Origin: Planctomycetales bacterium | Lineage (GTDB): Bacteria; Planctomycetota; Planctomycetia; Planctomycetales; Planctomycetaceae | Reading direction: 5' to 3' | NCBI GenBank assembly: GCA_028285345.1 | Contig: JANQPT010000047.1 | Span: 62,001-126,000, forward strand | Length of the DNA: 64,000 nucleotides | Part shown: positions 1-7,519 of the stretch, piece by piece | Layout: the number at the start of each line of letters is the position of its first letter | How positions within the stretch are numbered: position 1 is the first letter of the stretch | Made by a program: the position numbers and the translations under genes | Notes under the pieces: generated by a model | Databases searched by the model: none | What the model was told of the DNA's origin: nothing | Seen by the model: only the letters and a program-made list of their open reading frames with translations

Positions 1-611
1 GGTTGAGGCCGTCCGCCGGCCGCGTCATAGGGAATCTCCTGCCGAAACGCGACCGGCTGAACGCTGTCCGGTTTGCTCACCTCAACGTAAAACTCACCGG
101 TGTTGTCCGCGACGTCGAAGTCGTTGACCCCCAGATACAGCCGTCCGCTCGATTCGCACGACAGGCTCATCCCCTCGCCCACAAAGAACGGGTCGCCCTC
201 GCCAATTCGCCCGATGAGGCAATAACAGGGCGCTGGCCCCAGTCCTGCCGCGGGGAGTGGGAATTCCCGGTGTACCAAGTCGTCGTCATAAAAGAACGTT
301 CCGGCCGGACCGCTCTCACAATTCGACAACTGTTGTTTCGTCGTCGGAGTCAGGTGGCGGATTCTGCCGTGTGCGACCAGCGTCAATGCCTCGCCGGCGG
401 TGACATCGATTCCGCTATCGACCCATGTGGCGTTCGCGGGAACGATCAACGCGTCACCGGAGACATGTGCAGTATCGTACGCCAATTCCGGCACGGAGAT
501 TTTATGATGGCACCCCACAACGGAGGCGCACAGCATCAACAGCGAGACGGCGATTGGTCGCAGCCTCCTGGCTGAGGTCGGTGGGGAATCTGCGGTGGAC
601 GGGTGGGTCAT
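1..611 (-). CDS. Lipoprotein with LecA/PA-IL-like lectin domain (partial)
   Basis: The reading frame starts at an ATG at 611 on the minus strand and stays open to the left edge, so the C-terminus lies outside the window; about 203 residues are visible. A hydrophobic segment at residues 21-33 ends in a lipobox (SVVGC), so it should be an exported lipoprotein. The mature part carries a pattern typical of PA-IL (LecA)-like galactose-binding folds: WVDSGIDVTAGE early, then CLIGRIGEGDPFFVG and GRLYLGVNDFDVADNTGEF. In this family the ND/DN region binds calcium and sugar. A surface carbohydrate-binding role is inferred. An additional domain may follow outside the window. The opposite-strand frame over the same bases has a less natural composition. 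Confidence 0.75.
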   Translation of the reverse strand, partial: MTHPSTADSPPTSARRLRPIAVSLLMLCASVVGCHHKISVPELAYDTAHVSGDALIVPANATWVDSGIDVTAGEALTLVAHGRIRHLTPTTKQQLSNCESGPAGTFFYDDDLVHREFPLPAAGLGPAPCYCLIGRIGEGDPFFVGEGMSLSCESSGRLYLGVNDFDVADNTGEFYVEVSKPDSVQPVAFRQEIPYDAAGGRPQ

Positions 612-938
612 GCGGGTCAGACAGCGGTTGGGTCACTCTGTCGACGGCAAAATGGGGGACTCTTGCCGTAGGCTCTCAAAACGCACGGACCGTATGATGG
701 GGTAATCTCATACGGGAGTTACATCACTCAGGATCGTCACAGCCCATACGATCACATCAGCGAATCGAGCTTGCACCCCACCGGCACCGGGCGGGGGGAG
801 ACCGTTTGCGCCGGTTATAGCGATTGCCGCACCATGTTCATGAACCGGCGCCCGTTCGCCCCGTCATCATTCAAGCGAACCAACGGTTTGGCTATGCTTT
901 GAGACATCACATCGCTTCTCTCAAATGACGAATTTGAA
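612..938. other. Intergenic region between divergent genes
   Basis: No gene is seen. It separates the minus-strand lipoprotein from the plus-strand ATP-grasp gene and so should hold promoters for both. A perfect 8-bp palindrome lies at 690-715 (CCGTATGA ... TCATACGG, 10-base spacer), about 80 bases upstream of the lipoprotein start; it could be an operator or a hairpin. No clear -35/-10 pair was recognised. Confidence 0.4.
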
Positions 939-2111
939 ATGACCGGCCGCCTATTTTTCGGAAACTTTGACTTCGAACATCAGTTGACTGGTGTATCGTT
1001 GCCGGCATCCGCGTCACGACTGGAGCGAATCAATCTCGAATTGACTCCGGCACTGGCGTCATTGGCTAAGAACGACGACGTGATCTTCTCAACTGCGGAA
1101 TACGACGGCAGTTTTGAGTCCAAACTCGAAACGGCCGGACTGTCGGCGCCCCACTTTGTCGACTCGCGGCCGCGCGACCCATCTCAATGGAACCTAATCC
1201 CCTGGGGTTGGTCGGAGCCGGTTGTAAGATGGGCTGAGCGGCGTGGATTTCGACTCCACCATCCTCCCTTGCCGATCGTCAGGCAGATCAATAGCCGGAT
1301 GTATGCGTTGCAATGTGAGCAGGCGTGGAACTGCGGCCTCGAAGGTGCGCAGGCTGTGGACAATCTGGAGCAATTGAGTGCCGTTCTGAAACAGGCCGCA
1401 CAACAGTATCCTCGATGGGCCATCAAATCCTTGTTCGGAATGTCGGGCCGTGAACGACAACTAGGGAAGTCGGCGGAATTGACTCCCCAGATCGCGGCCT
1501 GGGCCCGCAAACGAATCGAACGTGACGGCGCGGTCGTTTTCGAGCCCTGGGTCGATCGAATCGACGAGGCAGGCCTGCAGTGGAAGATTCCCGAACATGG
1601 CAAACCGCGTCTCTTGGGCATCACCCCCTTGCTCTCCGACCCCACCGGCCAGTTTCGGGGAAATCGCCTGCAGGCCCTCGAGTCGGACGCCATTCTGTGG
1701 CAACCGGCGGTCGATGCCGGACGCCGGATTGCACTCGATTGCCAGGCTCAAGGATACTTCGGACCGCTAGGAATCGATGCCATGCGCTACCGCGACGCAA
1801 ATGGCGCCGAACGAACTCGCCCGCTGCAAGATATCAACGCCCGCTTCACGATGGGACGAATCGCGTTGGGATATCGCCGCTGCCTGTCAGACAAAGACTA
1901 CGCAATCTGGCTCAATCTGTCGCGTCCCATTGACTGCGGCTCGATCGAAGAGTTCTTCGCCTGCAAACAGAAACGAATCCCTGCCGGCTGCCGTCTCATC
2001 CCAACGTCGCCACGCCTCATTAACGGCACGCCGCCGCAACTTTGTCACTGCCTGCTGATCGCGAGTTCGGAACGGGATCTGGGTGTTGCTGAACGCGAAC
2101 TGTTGAAGTGA
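939..2111 (+). CDS. ATP-grasp family protein
   Basis: A 390-residue soluble protein with the layout of an ATP-grasp ligase. A lysine in a conserved strand (AIKSLFGMSGR, Lys163) would contact ATP. VVFEPWVDR (Glu202) matches the adenine-binding region, and PLQDINARFTMGR (Asp298, Asn300) matches the metal-binding strand. The N-terminal third would be the substrate-side domain. ATP-grasp enzymes join a carboxylate to an amine or thiol through an acyl phosphate; the substrate here cannot be read from the sequence. No ligase partner or amino-acid biosynthesis gene adjoins it. No strong ribosome binding site precedes the ATG, although the start agrees with where the fold begins. Confidence 0.75.
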   Translation: MTGRLFFGNFDFEHQLTGVSLPASASRLERINLELTPALASLAKNDDVIFSTAEYDGSFESKLETAGLSAPHFVDSRPRDPSQWNLIPWGWSEPVVRWAERRGFRLHHPPLPIVRQINSRMYALQCEQAWNCGLEGAQAVDNLEQLSAVLKQAAQQYPRWAIKSLFGMSGRERQLGKSAELTPQIAAWARKRIERDGAVVFEPWVDRIDEAGLQWKIPEHGKPRLLGITPLLSDPTGQFRGNRLQALESDAILWQPAVDAGRRIALDCQAQGYFGPLGIDAMRYRDANGAERTRPLQDINARFTMGRIALGYRRCLSDKDYAIWLNLSRPIDCGSIEEFFACKQKRIPAGCRLIPTSPRLINGTPPQLCHCLLIASSERDLGVAERELLK

Positions 2112-2170
2112 GAAGCCGTCCGTTGACCGATGGCGTGGTCGCAAGGTTCGGTGTGGCTTTTTCGCGCACA

Positions 2171-2195
2171 AAAAACCCCGCGGGGTGACGCGGGG
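2171..2195 (-). terminator. Hairpin terminator, minus strand
   Basis: CCCCGCG (2176-2182) and CGCGGGG (2189-2195) form a 7-bp GC stem with a 6-base loop, followed on the minus strand by a run of five T. It would end transcripts coming from the SDR gene, whose stop is about 335 bases upstream. The stretch between (2196-2532) holds no convincing gene. Confidence 0.6.
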
Positions 2196-2532
2196 CGGAG
2201 GATACACGCATTGGTGTGAGTGCGTGGTTGTTTCTGTGTGCTGATGGGAGATCAATATTGCAAGCAGGGTGCCAATCCGCCTCGCAGCAGTCGCATTCGC
2301 TGCCCTCGAAGACTCCGGCATCGCGCAACTTGTGAGGCAGGTGGAAGTTAACTCGAACTCATCAGTTTGGCATTTCCGACAGCGGGGCGATCTTGCGCCG
2401 CACGGGGATGTTGCGTTCGGGAATCATACGTGGCTGCGACGTCGACCGAACTCCCTATCACAGCTTGCGTTTTGGAAGTCGTCACCTCCTCCGCAACAGG
2501 TTGCGATTCGGCAACATGGAACACCGATGGTT

Positions 2533-3315
2533 TCACATTTCCCCCTCAGCCCGATTTGACCACCAGGGCAATGAGACGCCACCCTCCATCGCCAGAATAC
2601 TGCCGGTCATGTATTCCGCATCATCGCTGAGGACAAAAGCAATTCCCTTAGCGATCTCCTCCGGACGGCCCAATCTCCCCCAGGGCAACGCTTTGCCGCC
2701 GGCATCGAGCTGCTCTTCGGTAAAGAATTTCCGCTCGCCCGGCGTGTCAATCCAGCCGGGGTGAATGCCGTTGACGCGGATCCGATGCTCAACCAGTTCA
2801 ATTGCGGCGGTGCGCATCATATGGTCGATCGCGGCTTTCGCCATGTTGTACGCCATTGAATCGGGAATGGCGAGCACCGCGTGCGGTGAGCTTACAATCA
2901 CAATTGAGCCGCCACCCCCCTGCTCGATCATCTGTTGGGCTGCAGCCCGCGTTCCGTAAAGTGCGCCCCACATCGTCACGTCGATGGTGCGGCGAAAACC
3001 GTCCATGTCCGCATTAACCATCGATTCGCGATCGCTGTAAGCGGCATTGGAGACGAACAGATCCACCTTGCCGAACGTCTCGGCGGTTTGTTTAACCATC
3101 GCTTCCACAGCGGACTGGTCGGCGACATCGCCCTGCAGCAGCAGCGCCTTTGCTCCCAGCGATTCGATTTCCTGTGCGACCTCCTGTGCTTCGGTTTCGC
3201 TACTGCGGTAGTTCACACCTACGTTTGCGCCTTCTCGGGCAAGCTCGATAGCGGCCGCGCGGCCGATCCCCAATGACGCTCCTGTCACCAATGCAGTCTT
3301 GCCCGCAAATCTCAT
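2533..3315 (-). CDS. SDR family oxidoreductase
   Basis: A 260-residue classical short-chain dehydrogenase. The NAD(P)-binding glycine motif is TGASLGIG (residues 11-18), the NAA motif of the central sheet is present (90-92), and the catalytic set is Ser143, Tyr156 and Lys160 (YNMAK). A C-terminal GG in AMEGGV is typical of FabG/glucose-dehydrogenase-like members. It should reduce a carbonyl or oxidise an alcohol with NAD(P)H; the substrate is unknown. A good ribosome binding site (GGAG) precedes the ATG. The gene is divergent from the rhamnulokinase gene across 185 bases, which would allow shared control, but a role in rhamnose metabolism is only a guess. Confidence 0.9.
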   Translation of the reverse strand: MRFAGKTALVTGASLGIGRAAAIELAREGANVGVNYRSSETEAQEVAQEIESLGAKALLLQGDVADQSAVEAMVKQTAETFGKVDLFVSNAAYSDRESMVNADMDGFRRTIDVTMWGALYGTRAAAQQMIEQGGGGSIVIVSSPHAVLAIPDSMAYNMAKAAIDHMMRTAAIELVEHRIRVNGIHPGWIDTPGERKFFTEEQLDAGGKALPWGRLGRPEEIAKGIAFVLSDDAEYMTGSILAMEGGVSLPWWSNRAEGEM

Positions 3316-3500
3316 TTCTCGCTCCTCAATCGGCTCCGCTTGGCCAGTCTAGAACATTCTCACTTCTGAAGTCGGCACATCATATCGGATTCGGGCCGGG
3401 AATTCGAATCGGCCTTCGTGCACAACTGGACAACATTTCACGGGCTGCGATATGATCGCAAAGAGGACGAACGAGACACGAATTCCGGAGAATCTGCAGC

Positions 3501-4997
3501 ATGTCGACGCCTTGTTATCTCGCGGTTGATTTGGGAGCCGCCAGCGGTCGTGTGATCGCAGGTGTCGTCGAAGACGGCCACGTTCGGCTGGAAGAACTGC
3601 ATCGCTTTCCAAACGGCGCGGTCAATGTCGCCGGGACCTTGCGGTGGAACGTGCTCTCTTTGTGGTCCGAAATACAAGCCGGCCTGGCCAAGGCGGCCGA
3701 ACAATTTCGCGACGACGTCGTTTCGGTTGGCGTCGACACTTGGGGGGTTGACTATGTTCTGTTGGGACAGCAGGATGAACTGTTGGGTTTCCCCTATCAC
3801 TACCGTGATTCTCGGACCGATCACATCATTGAGTTCGCGGTCAATCACGTCCCGCGACACAAGATTTTCGCCCAGACCGGACTGCAGTTTCTGCCGTTTA
3901 ACACGCTGTTTCAGCTAATCGCCATGCGTCGGGCATCACCGGGTCTCTTGGACAGCGCCCAGCGGCTGTTGATGATGCCAGACTTTTTCCATTGGTTGCT
4001 CTCGGGCAGCCAGGTGATGGAATTCACCAATGCCACCACCACGCAATGCCTTGACCCGCATTCGGGCAATTGGGCAGAAGGTCTGCTTAGAAAGTTTGAC
4101 ATTCCCACACACATCTTTCCCGAAATCGTCTCGACGGGAACGAAGCTCGGATCGCTGCGCGGAGAAGTGGCTCAACAGACGGGGCTCGGACGAATCGAGG
4201 TTGTCGCCCCCGCCACACATGACACCGGCGCCGCGGTGACCGCCGTACCGACGCTCCACACGGGAGCTCCCAACTGGGCCTATATCAGTTCGGGCACGTG
4301 GTCTCTGATGGGGGTTGAAGTTTCTCAGGCGATCGTCAACGACCGCGCATTGGAGTTGAATGTCACCAACGAAGGCGGAATTGACGGCACTTATCGCCTG
4401 CTGAAAAACATCGCCGGCCTGTGGGCGGTGCAGGAATGTCAACGCTCGTTCGCCAAGCGGGGCAAGTCGTTCGACTTCGATGAGTTGCAGAACCTCGCCC
4501 GCGACGCGAAGCCTTTTCGCTGTCTGATTGACCCTGACGACAGCAGTTTTCTCGCACCGGACGACATGCCGACTGCGATTGTCGCGTGGTGCGACGGGAG
4601 CGGCCAAGCGGCTCCACAGACCGAAGGCGAGTTCATCCGCGCCTCGCTGGAAAGTCTGGCCCTCAAGTACCGTATGGTGCTCTCCTGGCTCGAAGAATTG
4701 ACCGGCGTCACCACGGAGGTGATTCACATCGTCGGCGGAGGGACCAAGAATGAGCTGCTCTGCCAGTTCACCGCTGATGCCTGCCGCCGCCCGGTCGTGG
4801 CCGGGCCGGTCGAAGCGACAGCGCTGGGCAATGTCCTCGTCCAGGCCCGCACCGCCGGAAGTGCTGGCAGTCTGAGCGACATTCGTGAAATCGTGGCCCG
4901 CTCGTTCGAGCTCAAGCATTACCAGCCGGCCAACACCGCAGACTGGGACGCAGCCTACCGCCGCTATCACGACCTGCTGTCGGTGCCTCGCCGATAA
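3501..4997 (+). CDS. rhaB: Rhamnulokinase (FGGY family)
   Basis: A 498-residue FGGY-family sugar kinase that most resembles RhaB, which phosphorylates L-rhamnulose to L-rhamnulose 1-phosphate. Supporting features are the N-terminal phosphate-binding strand ([12 protein letters not shown]), the substrate region GVDTWGVDY with FPYHYRD, the catalytic-region [12 protein letters not shown] followed by SSGTWSLMG, and the C-terminal ATP site [13 protein letters not shown]. Length is normal for the family. GGAG lies ten bases before the ATG. Rhamnose isomerase and aldolase genes are not nearby, so this is an isolated pathway gene here. A long open frame on the opposite strand (3936-5288) is a shadow. 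Confidence 0.92.
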   Translation: MSTPCYLAVDLGAASGRVIAGVVEDGHVRLEELHRFPNGAVNVAGTLRWNVLSLWSEIQAGLAKAAEQFRDDVVSVGVDTWGVDYVLLGQQDELLGFPYHYRDSRTDHIIEFAVNHVPRHKIFAQTGLQFLPFNTLFQLIAMRRASPGLLDSAQRLLMMPDFFHWLLSGSQVMEFTNATTTQCLDPHSGNWAEGLLRKFDIPTHIFPEIVSTGTKLGSLRGEVAQQTGLGRIEVVAPATHDTGAAVTAVPTLHTGAPNWAYISSGTWSLMGVEVSQAIVNDRALELNVTNEGGIDGTYRLLKNIAGLWAVQECQRSFAKRGKSFDFDELQNLARDAKPFRCLIDPDDSSFLAPDDMPTAIVAWCDGSGQAAPQTEGEFIRASLESLALKYRMVLSWLEELTGVTTEVIHIVGGGTKNELLCQFTADACRRPVVAGPVEATALGNVLVQARTAGSAGSLSDIREIVARSFELKHYQPANTADWDAAYRRYHDLLSVPRR

Positions 4998-5322
4998 GGC
5001 GATTCGTGAGCACGCACGATCAGGCAAATCCTGCCACAGGCCGTCGCCAAGCGCCAAGCTGACCGTGCCGGCGACCTGGCGTGGCCGGATCGTATTAACG
5101 GTCTGAACGCGAGTAGAGCCTGCTTGAAGCGATTTTCTGTAAACCCCTGCGCAGTCAGTGTTTAGACCCGGTTTGCCTCGGAACGACCCCGGGAATTTCG
5201 AGATGTCTTGTAACGCATCGAGGAATGATTCGCTTGGATGGGCAGTCAGGAATAAACAGTTATTCCGATCCACACTCACACCTTCCAACAGACAGACTCA
5301 GAACCCCCCAGGAGATGATCCC
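4998..5322. other. Intergenic region
   Basis: About 325 bases without a supportable gene. An in-frame upstream extension of the next gene reaches back to 5158 but lacks protein-like composition before 5323, so it was treated as leader. No clear terminator for rhaB and no clear promoter were recognised. Confidence 0.4.
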
Positions 5323-6294
5323 ATGATTAAGTTCACGACTCGCAAAGCGACAATCTGTGTCGCCGTCACCCTCAGTGCTGCTTTGGTACAAGCCACGGCT
5401 GCTGCGGATGATTTTTTCTCGTCCGACAGCCTGAACAAGGTCTTCAATCCCAACGCACCAACCGAAACTGAGCCGGCTCCGCCGCAACAAGTTCCCCCTC
5501 AACAAGCACCGCAGCAGCAGATTCCGGTACAACCGGTGCCGCAGAGCAAAGCCCTGGAACCCTCGGAGATCCCGATGTTTCTGACGATGCTCGGGTATCA
5601 ACCGGAGAATCTGGGAGACGGTGTCTATAAGGTCACGCTCAAAAAGGATGAATGGACGCTGCCCTACGCGTTTGTGATCAGCCCCAACAAATCTCAGTTC
5701 TGGGTGACGTTGTCGCTGAACTCGCTTAAGGAAGGCGTCAGCATTCCTCAGGACAAACTGCTGGGTATGCTTGAATTCAACCACAATTACGGGCCGGTTC
5801 ACTTCGCCTTTAGCGGCAAGTTCCGCAAGATTTACATCTGCCGGGCGTTGAAGAACGACGGACTGAATCCCACGGAAGTCAAGCAGGTCATCGAAGTGCT
5901 CGCCAATTTGGCAATCAAGCACGAAGACTTGTGGAACGACGCAAAATGGCAAATGGTCCAAAAACCGCAAGCCCCGCCGCAGCGGACTCAGCCCCGCGTT
6001 CAAACCCAGCCTGCACCGCGACATGTGGGCACCTGGCGGTCCACGGCGGCCGACAAATCAACCTTTCAGTTGACTCTGAACGCTGACGGAACGTTCGTGC
6101 TGTACCATACGCAGCCAACTAAGCAGGACAAGTCGGTCGGCCGTTACACGCTCATCGGCAATCAATTGACGCTGATCATCAGCGAAACGGACAGGCTGGA
6201 ATCATTCGTGACCTGGTACACAAATGGCACCTGGCGTTTTCAAGTCAAGAACGCCCAACCGGGAGCCCCGGGACTGCTGTTCGCACGAATCTGA
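5323..6294 (+). CDS. Secreted protein, YbjN-like domain plus C-terminal beta domain
   Basis: Start chosen at the ATG at 5323, preceded by AGGAG at 5310 and followed by a clear signal peptide (MIKFTTRKATICVAV... ending ATAAA); the protein is 323 residues. After a Pro/Gln-rich linker (residues about 45-80) comes a domain of about 140 residues (PMFLTMLGYQPENL through LAIKHEDLW) whose helix-sheet pattern resembles YbjN/CesT-like chaperone folds. A second Pro/Gln linker leads to a C-terminal beta-rich domain beginning HVGTWRSTAADKSTFQLTLN, which resembles lipocalin-like stress domains. Function unknown; export to the periplasm is inferred. A strong terminator follows directly, so the gene is probably monocistronic. 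Confidence 0.7.
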   Translation: MIKFTTRKATICVAVTLSAALVQATAAADDFFSSDSLNKVFNPNAPTETEPAPPQQVPPQQAPQQQIPVQPVPQSKALEPSEIPMFLTMLGYQPENLGDGVYKVTLKKDEWTLPYAFVISPNKSQFWVTLSLNSLKEGVSIPQDKLLGMLEFNHNYGPVHFAFSGKFRKIYICRALKNDGLNPTEVKQVIEVLANLAIKHEDLWNDAKWQMVQKPQAPPQRTQPRVQTQPAPRHVGTWRSTAADKSTFQLTLNADGTFVLYHTQPTKQDKSVGRYTLIGNQLTLIISETDRLESFVTWYTNGTWRFQVKNAQPGAPGLLFARI

Positions 6295-6324
6295 TTTTGC
6301 TGACTGAACCGACAACCACGTAAA

Positions 6325-6360
6325 CCGCCCGGAGCAACAACTCGCTCCGGGCGGTTTTTG
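6325..6360 (+). terminator. Rho-independent terminator
   Basis: CCGCCCGGAGC and GCTCCGGGCGG form an 11-bp perfect stem followed by TTTTT. It ends the transcript of the secreted protein gene at 5323-6294. Confidence 0.9.
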
Positions 6361-6647
6361 TATTCAATTGATACTAAAAGACTTATGACGCAGGAGTTTT
6401 AGAGCTTGCCCAAAGAACCGGTTTCCAACGGATTAACTTGAAACACTTTCAGGGTTCCTGCGCTTGAACTGGCAACAGCATTCAAGCACCACCACCAACA
6501 GAATCCACAGGACATTTTTTGAGATTTCTAGAATAAACGGCCAAATCGTGGCTCCTCATCGAGCCGTTTGGGCATCCATAGGTAGAGCGGTGAGAATTCG
6601 CTTCTAACCTGACCAGAACAAAACCCTCAGAAAGATACAGAAATATC

Positions 6648-7424
6648 ATGAAAACGCTGATTCACCTCACCGCTGTCGTGTTCATTGTATTTACGGCCTG
6701 CCCGTTAGAGGCGGGTCCGAAATCACGCGGACATCGTGGACATGGCCGTCGCGGACACCACCATCGCCGCCACCATCACCACAGACACCATCGCGGGCAC
6801 TATGGCTACGGTCCCCGAGTCGGATTTGACGTCGTCCCCTTTGAAACCGGGACGTTCTACGATCCGCTGGTGGGCGAAGCGGAAGTCATCCGCGCGTTTG
6901 GAGAGTATAACCGCGACACCTCCGAGGCCTTGATCAACATCGAGCAAGCTCGTCAGCACGCGATCGAAAATCACCAGCAATACGTCGAGACACGCAACGA
7001 ACTGAAACGTCAATGGCGCGAGCGGATGCTGGCCCGCAATCGCCGCCGTCAACGCCCTCAACCTGAAGGCAAGGTCTCCGTCGAGAAGCAGGTCGAACGA
7101 CTGAGCCCCGAAGAATTCAACCGGGCGACGGGCGAGATTGCTTGGCCGGAGGTGTTGCTCGACCCTCAATTCAACGAATACCGGGCCGCGTTTGAAGCGA
7201 TCTTCACCAATCCGGCTCCCCAAAAGTCGGGAGCGGGCACGAACTTGCACCGGGACGTCAACGAGGTGGCCGCCTACATGAAAGCACAATTACGCCTGCA
7301 AGTCGGGTTGATGGCCCCGAGCGACTACATGGCCGCCAAGAAGTTCATCGTCAAATTGGCCAACGAAGCCAGCCACGTGGAAATGAAACCACAACCCAAT
7401 AGTGCGTTAACCCTGCTCAAGTAG
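6648..7424 (+). CDS. Secreted histidine/arginine-rich protein
   Basis: A 258-residue protein with an N-terminal signal peptide (MKTLIHLTAVVFIVFTA, cleavage near LEAG). A dense His/Arg/Gly block at residues about 27-55 contains runs such as HHHRRHHHHRHH and could bind metal ions or anionic surfaces. The rest is mostly helical and charged (residues 85-150 coiled-coil-like, REQ-rich), then a conserved-looking domain with NRATGEIAWPEVLLD and MKAQLRLQVGLMAPSDY. No known enzyme family is recognised. Metal storage or delivery in the periplasm is one possibility. Own promoter and terminator are likely, since terminators lie before and after it. Confidence 0.7.
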   Translation: MKTLIHLTAVVFIVFTACPLEAGPKSRGHRGHGRRGHHHRRHHHHRHHRGHYGYGPRVGFDVVPFETGTFYDPLVGEAEVIRAFGEYNRDTSEALINIEQARQHAIENHQQYVETRNELKRQWRERMLARNRRRQRPQPEGKVSVEKQVERLSPEEFNRATGEIAWPEVLLDPQFNEYRAAFEAIFTNPAPQKSGAGTNLHRDVNEVAAYMKAQLRLQVGLMAPSDYMAAKKFIVKLANEASHVEMKPQPNSALTLLK

Positions 7425-7459
7425 AGCCGAGCAGCATCAAATTCCATTGACCATTTTTT

Positions 7460-7506
7460 GAAACACCTCAGCGGCGGGCAGGGCCGTTGGGGTGTTTCGC
7501 CTTTTT
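7460..7506 (+). terminator. Rho-independent terminator
   Basis: GAAACACC (7460-7467) pairs with GGTGTTTC (7491-7498), with an additional imperfect inner stem, followed by GCCTTTTT. It ends the histidine-rich protein transcript and sits between two genes converging on it. Confidence 0.75.
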
Positions 7507-7519
7507 AGGCGGCGGTTTG

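Noticed and set aside
2362-2427. 21-codon minus-strand frame ending in PLSEMPN
   Set aside because: Looks somewhat protein-like and lies before a terminator, but it is too short and lacks a ribosome site; left unannotated.
3936-5288. 450-codon open frame on the minus strand
   Set aside because: It lies fully opposite the rhamnulokinase gene, has Arg/Val/Gln-rich composition and no motif; it is a shadow of codon bias.
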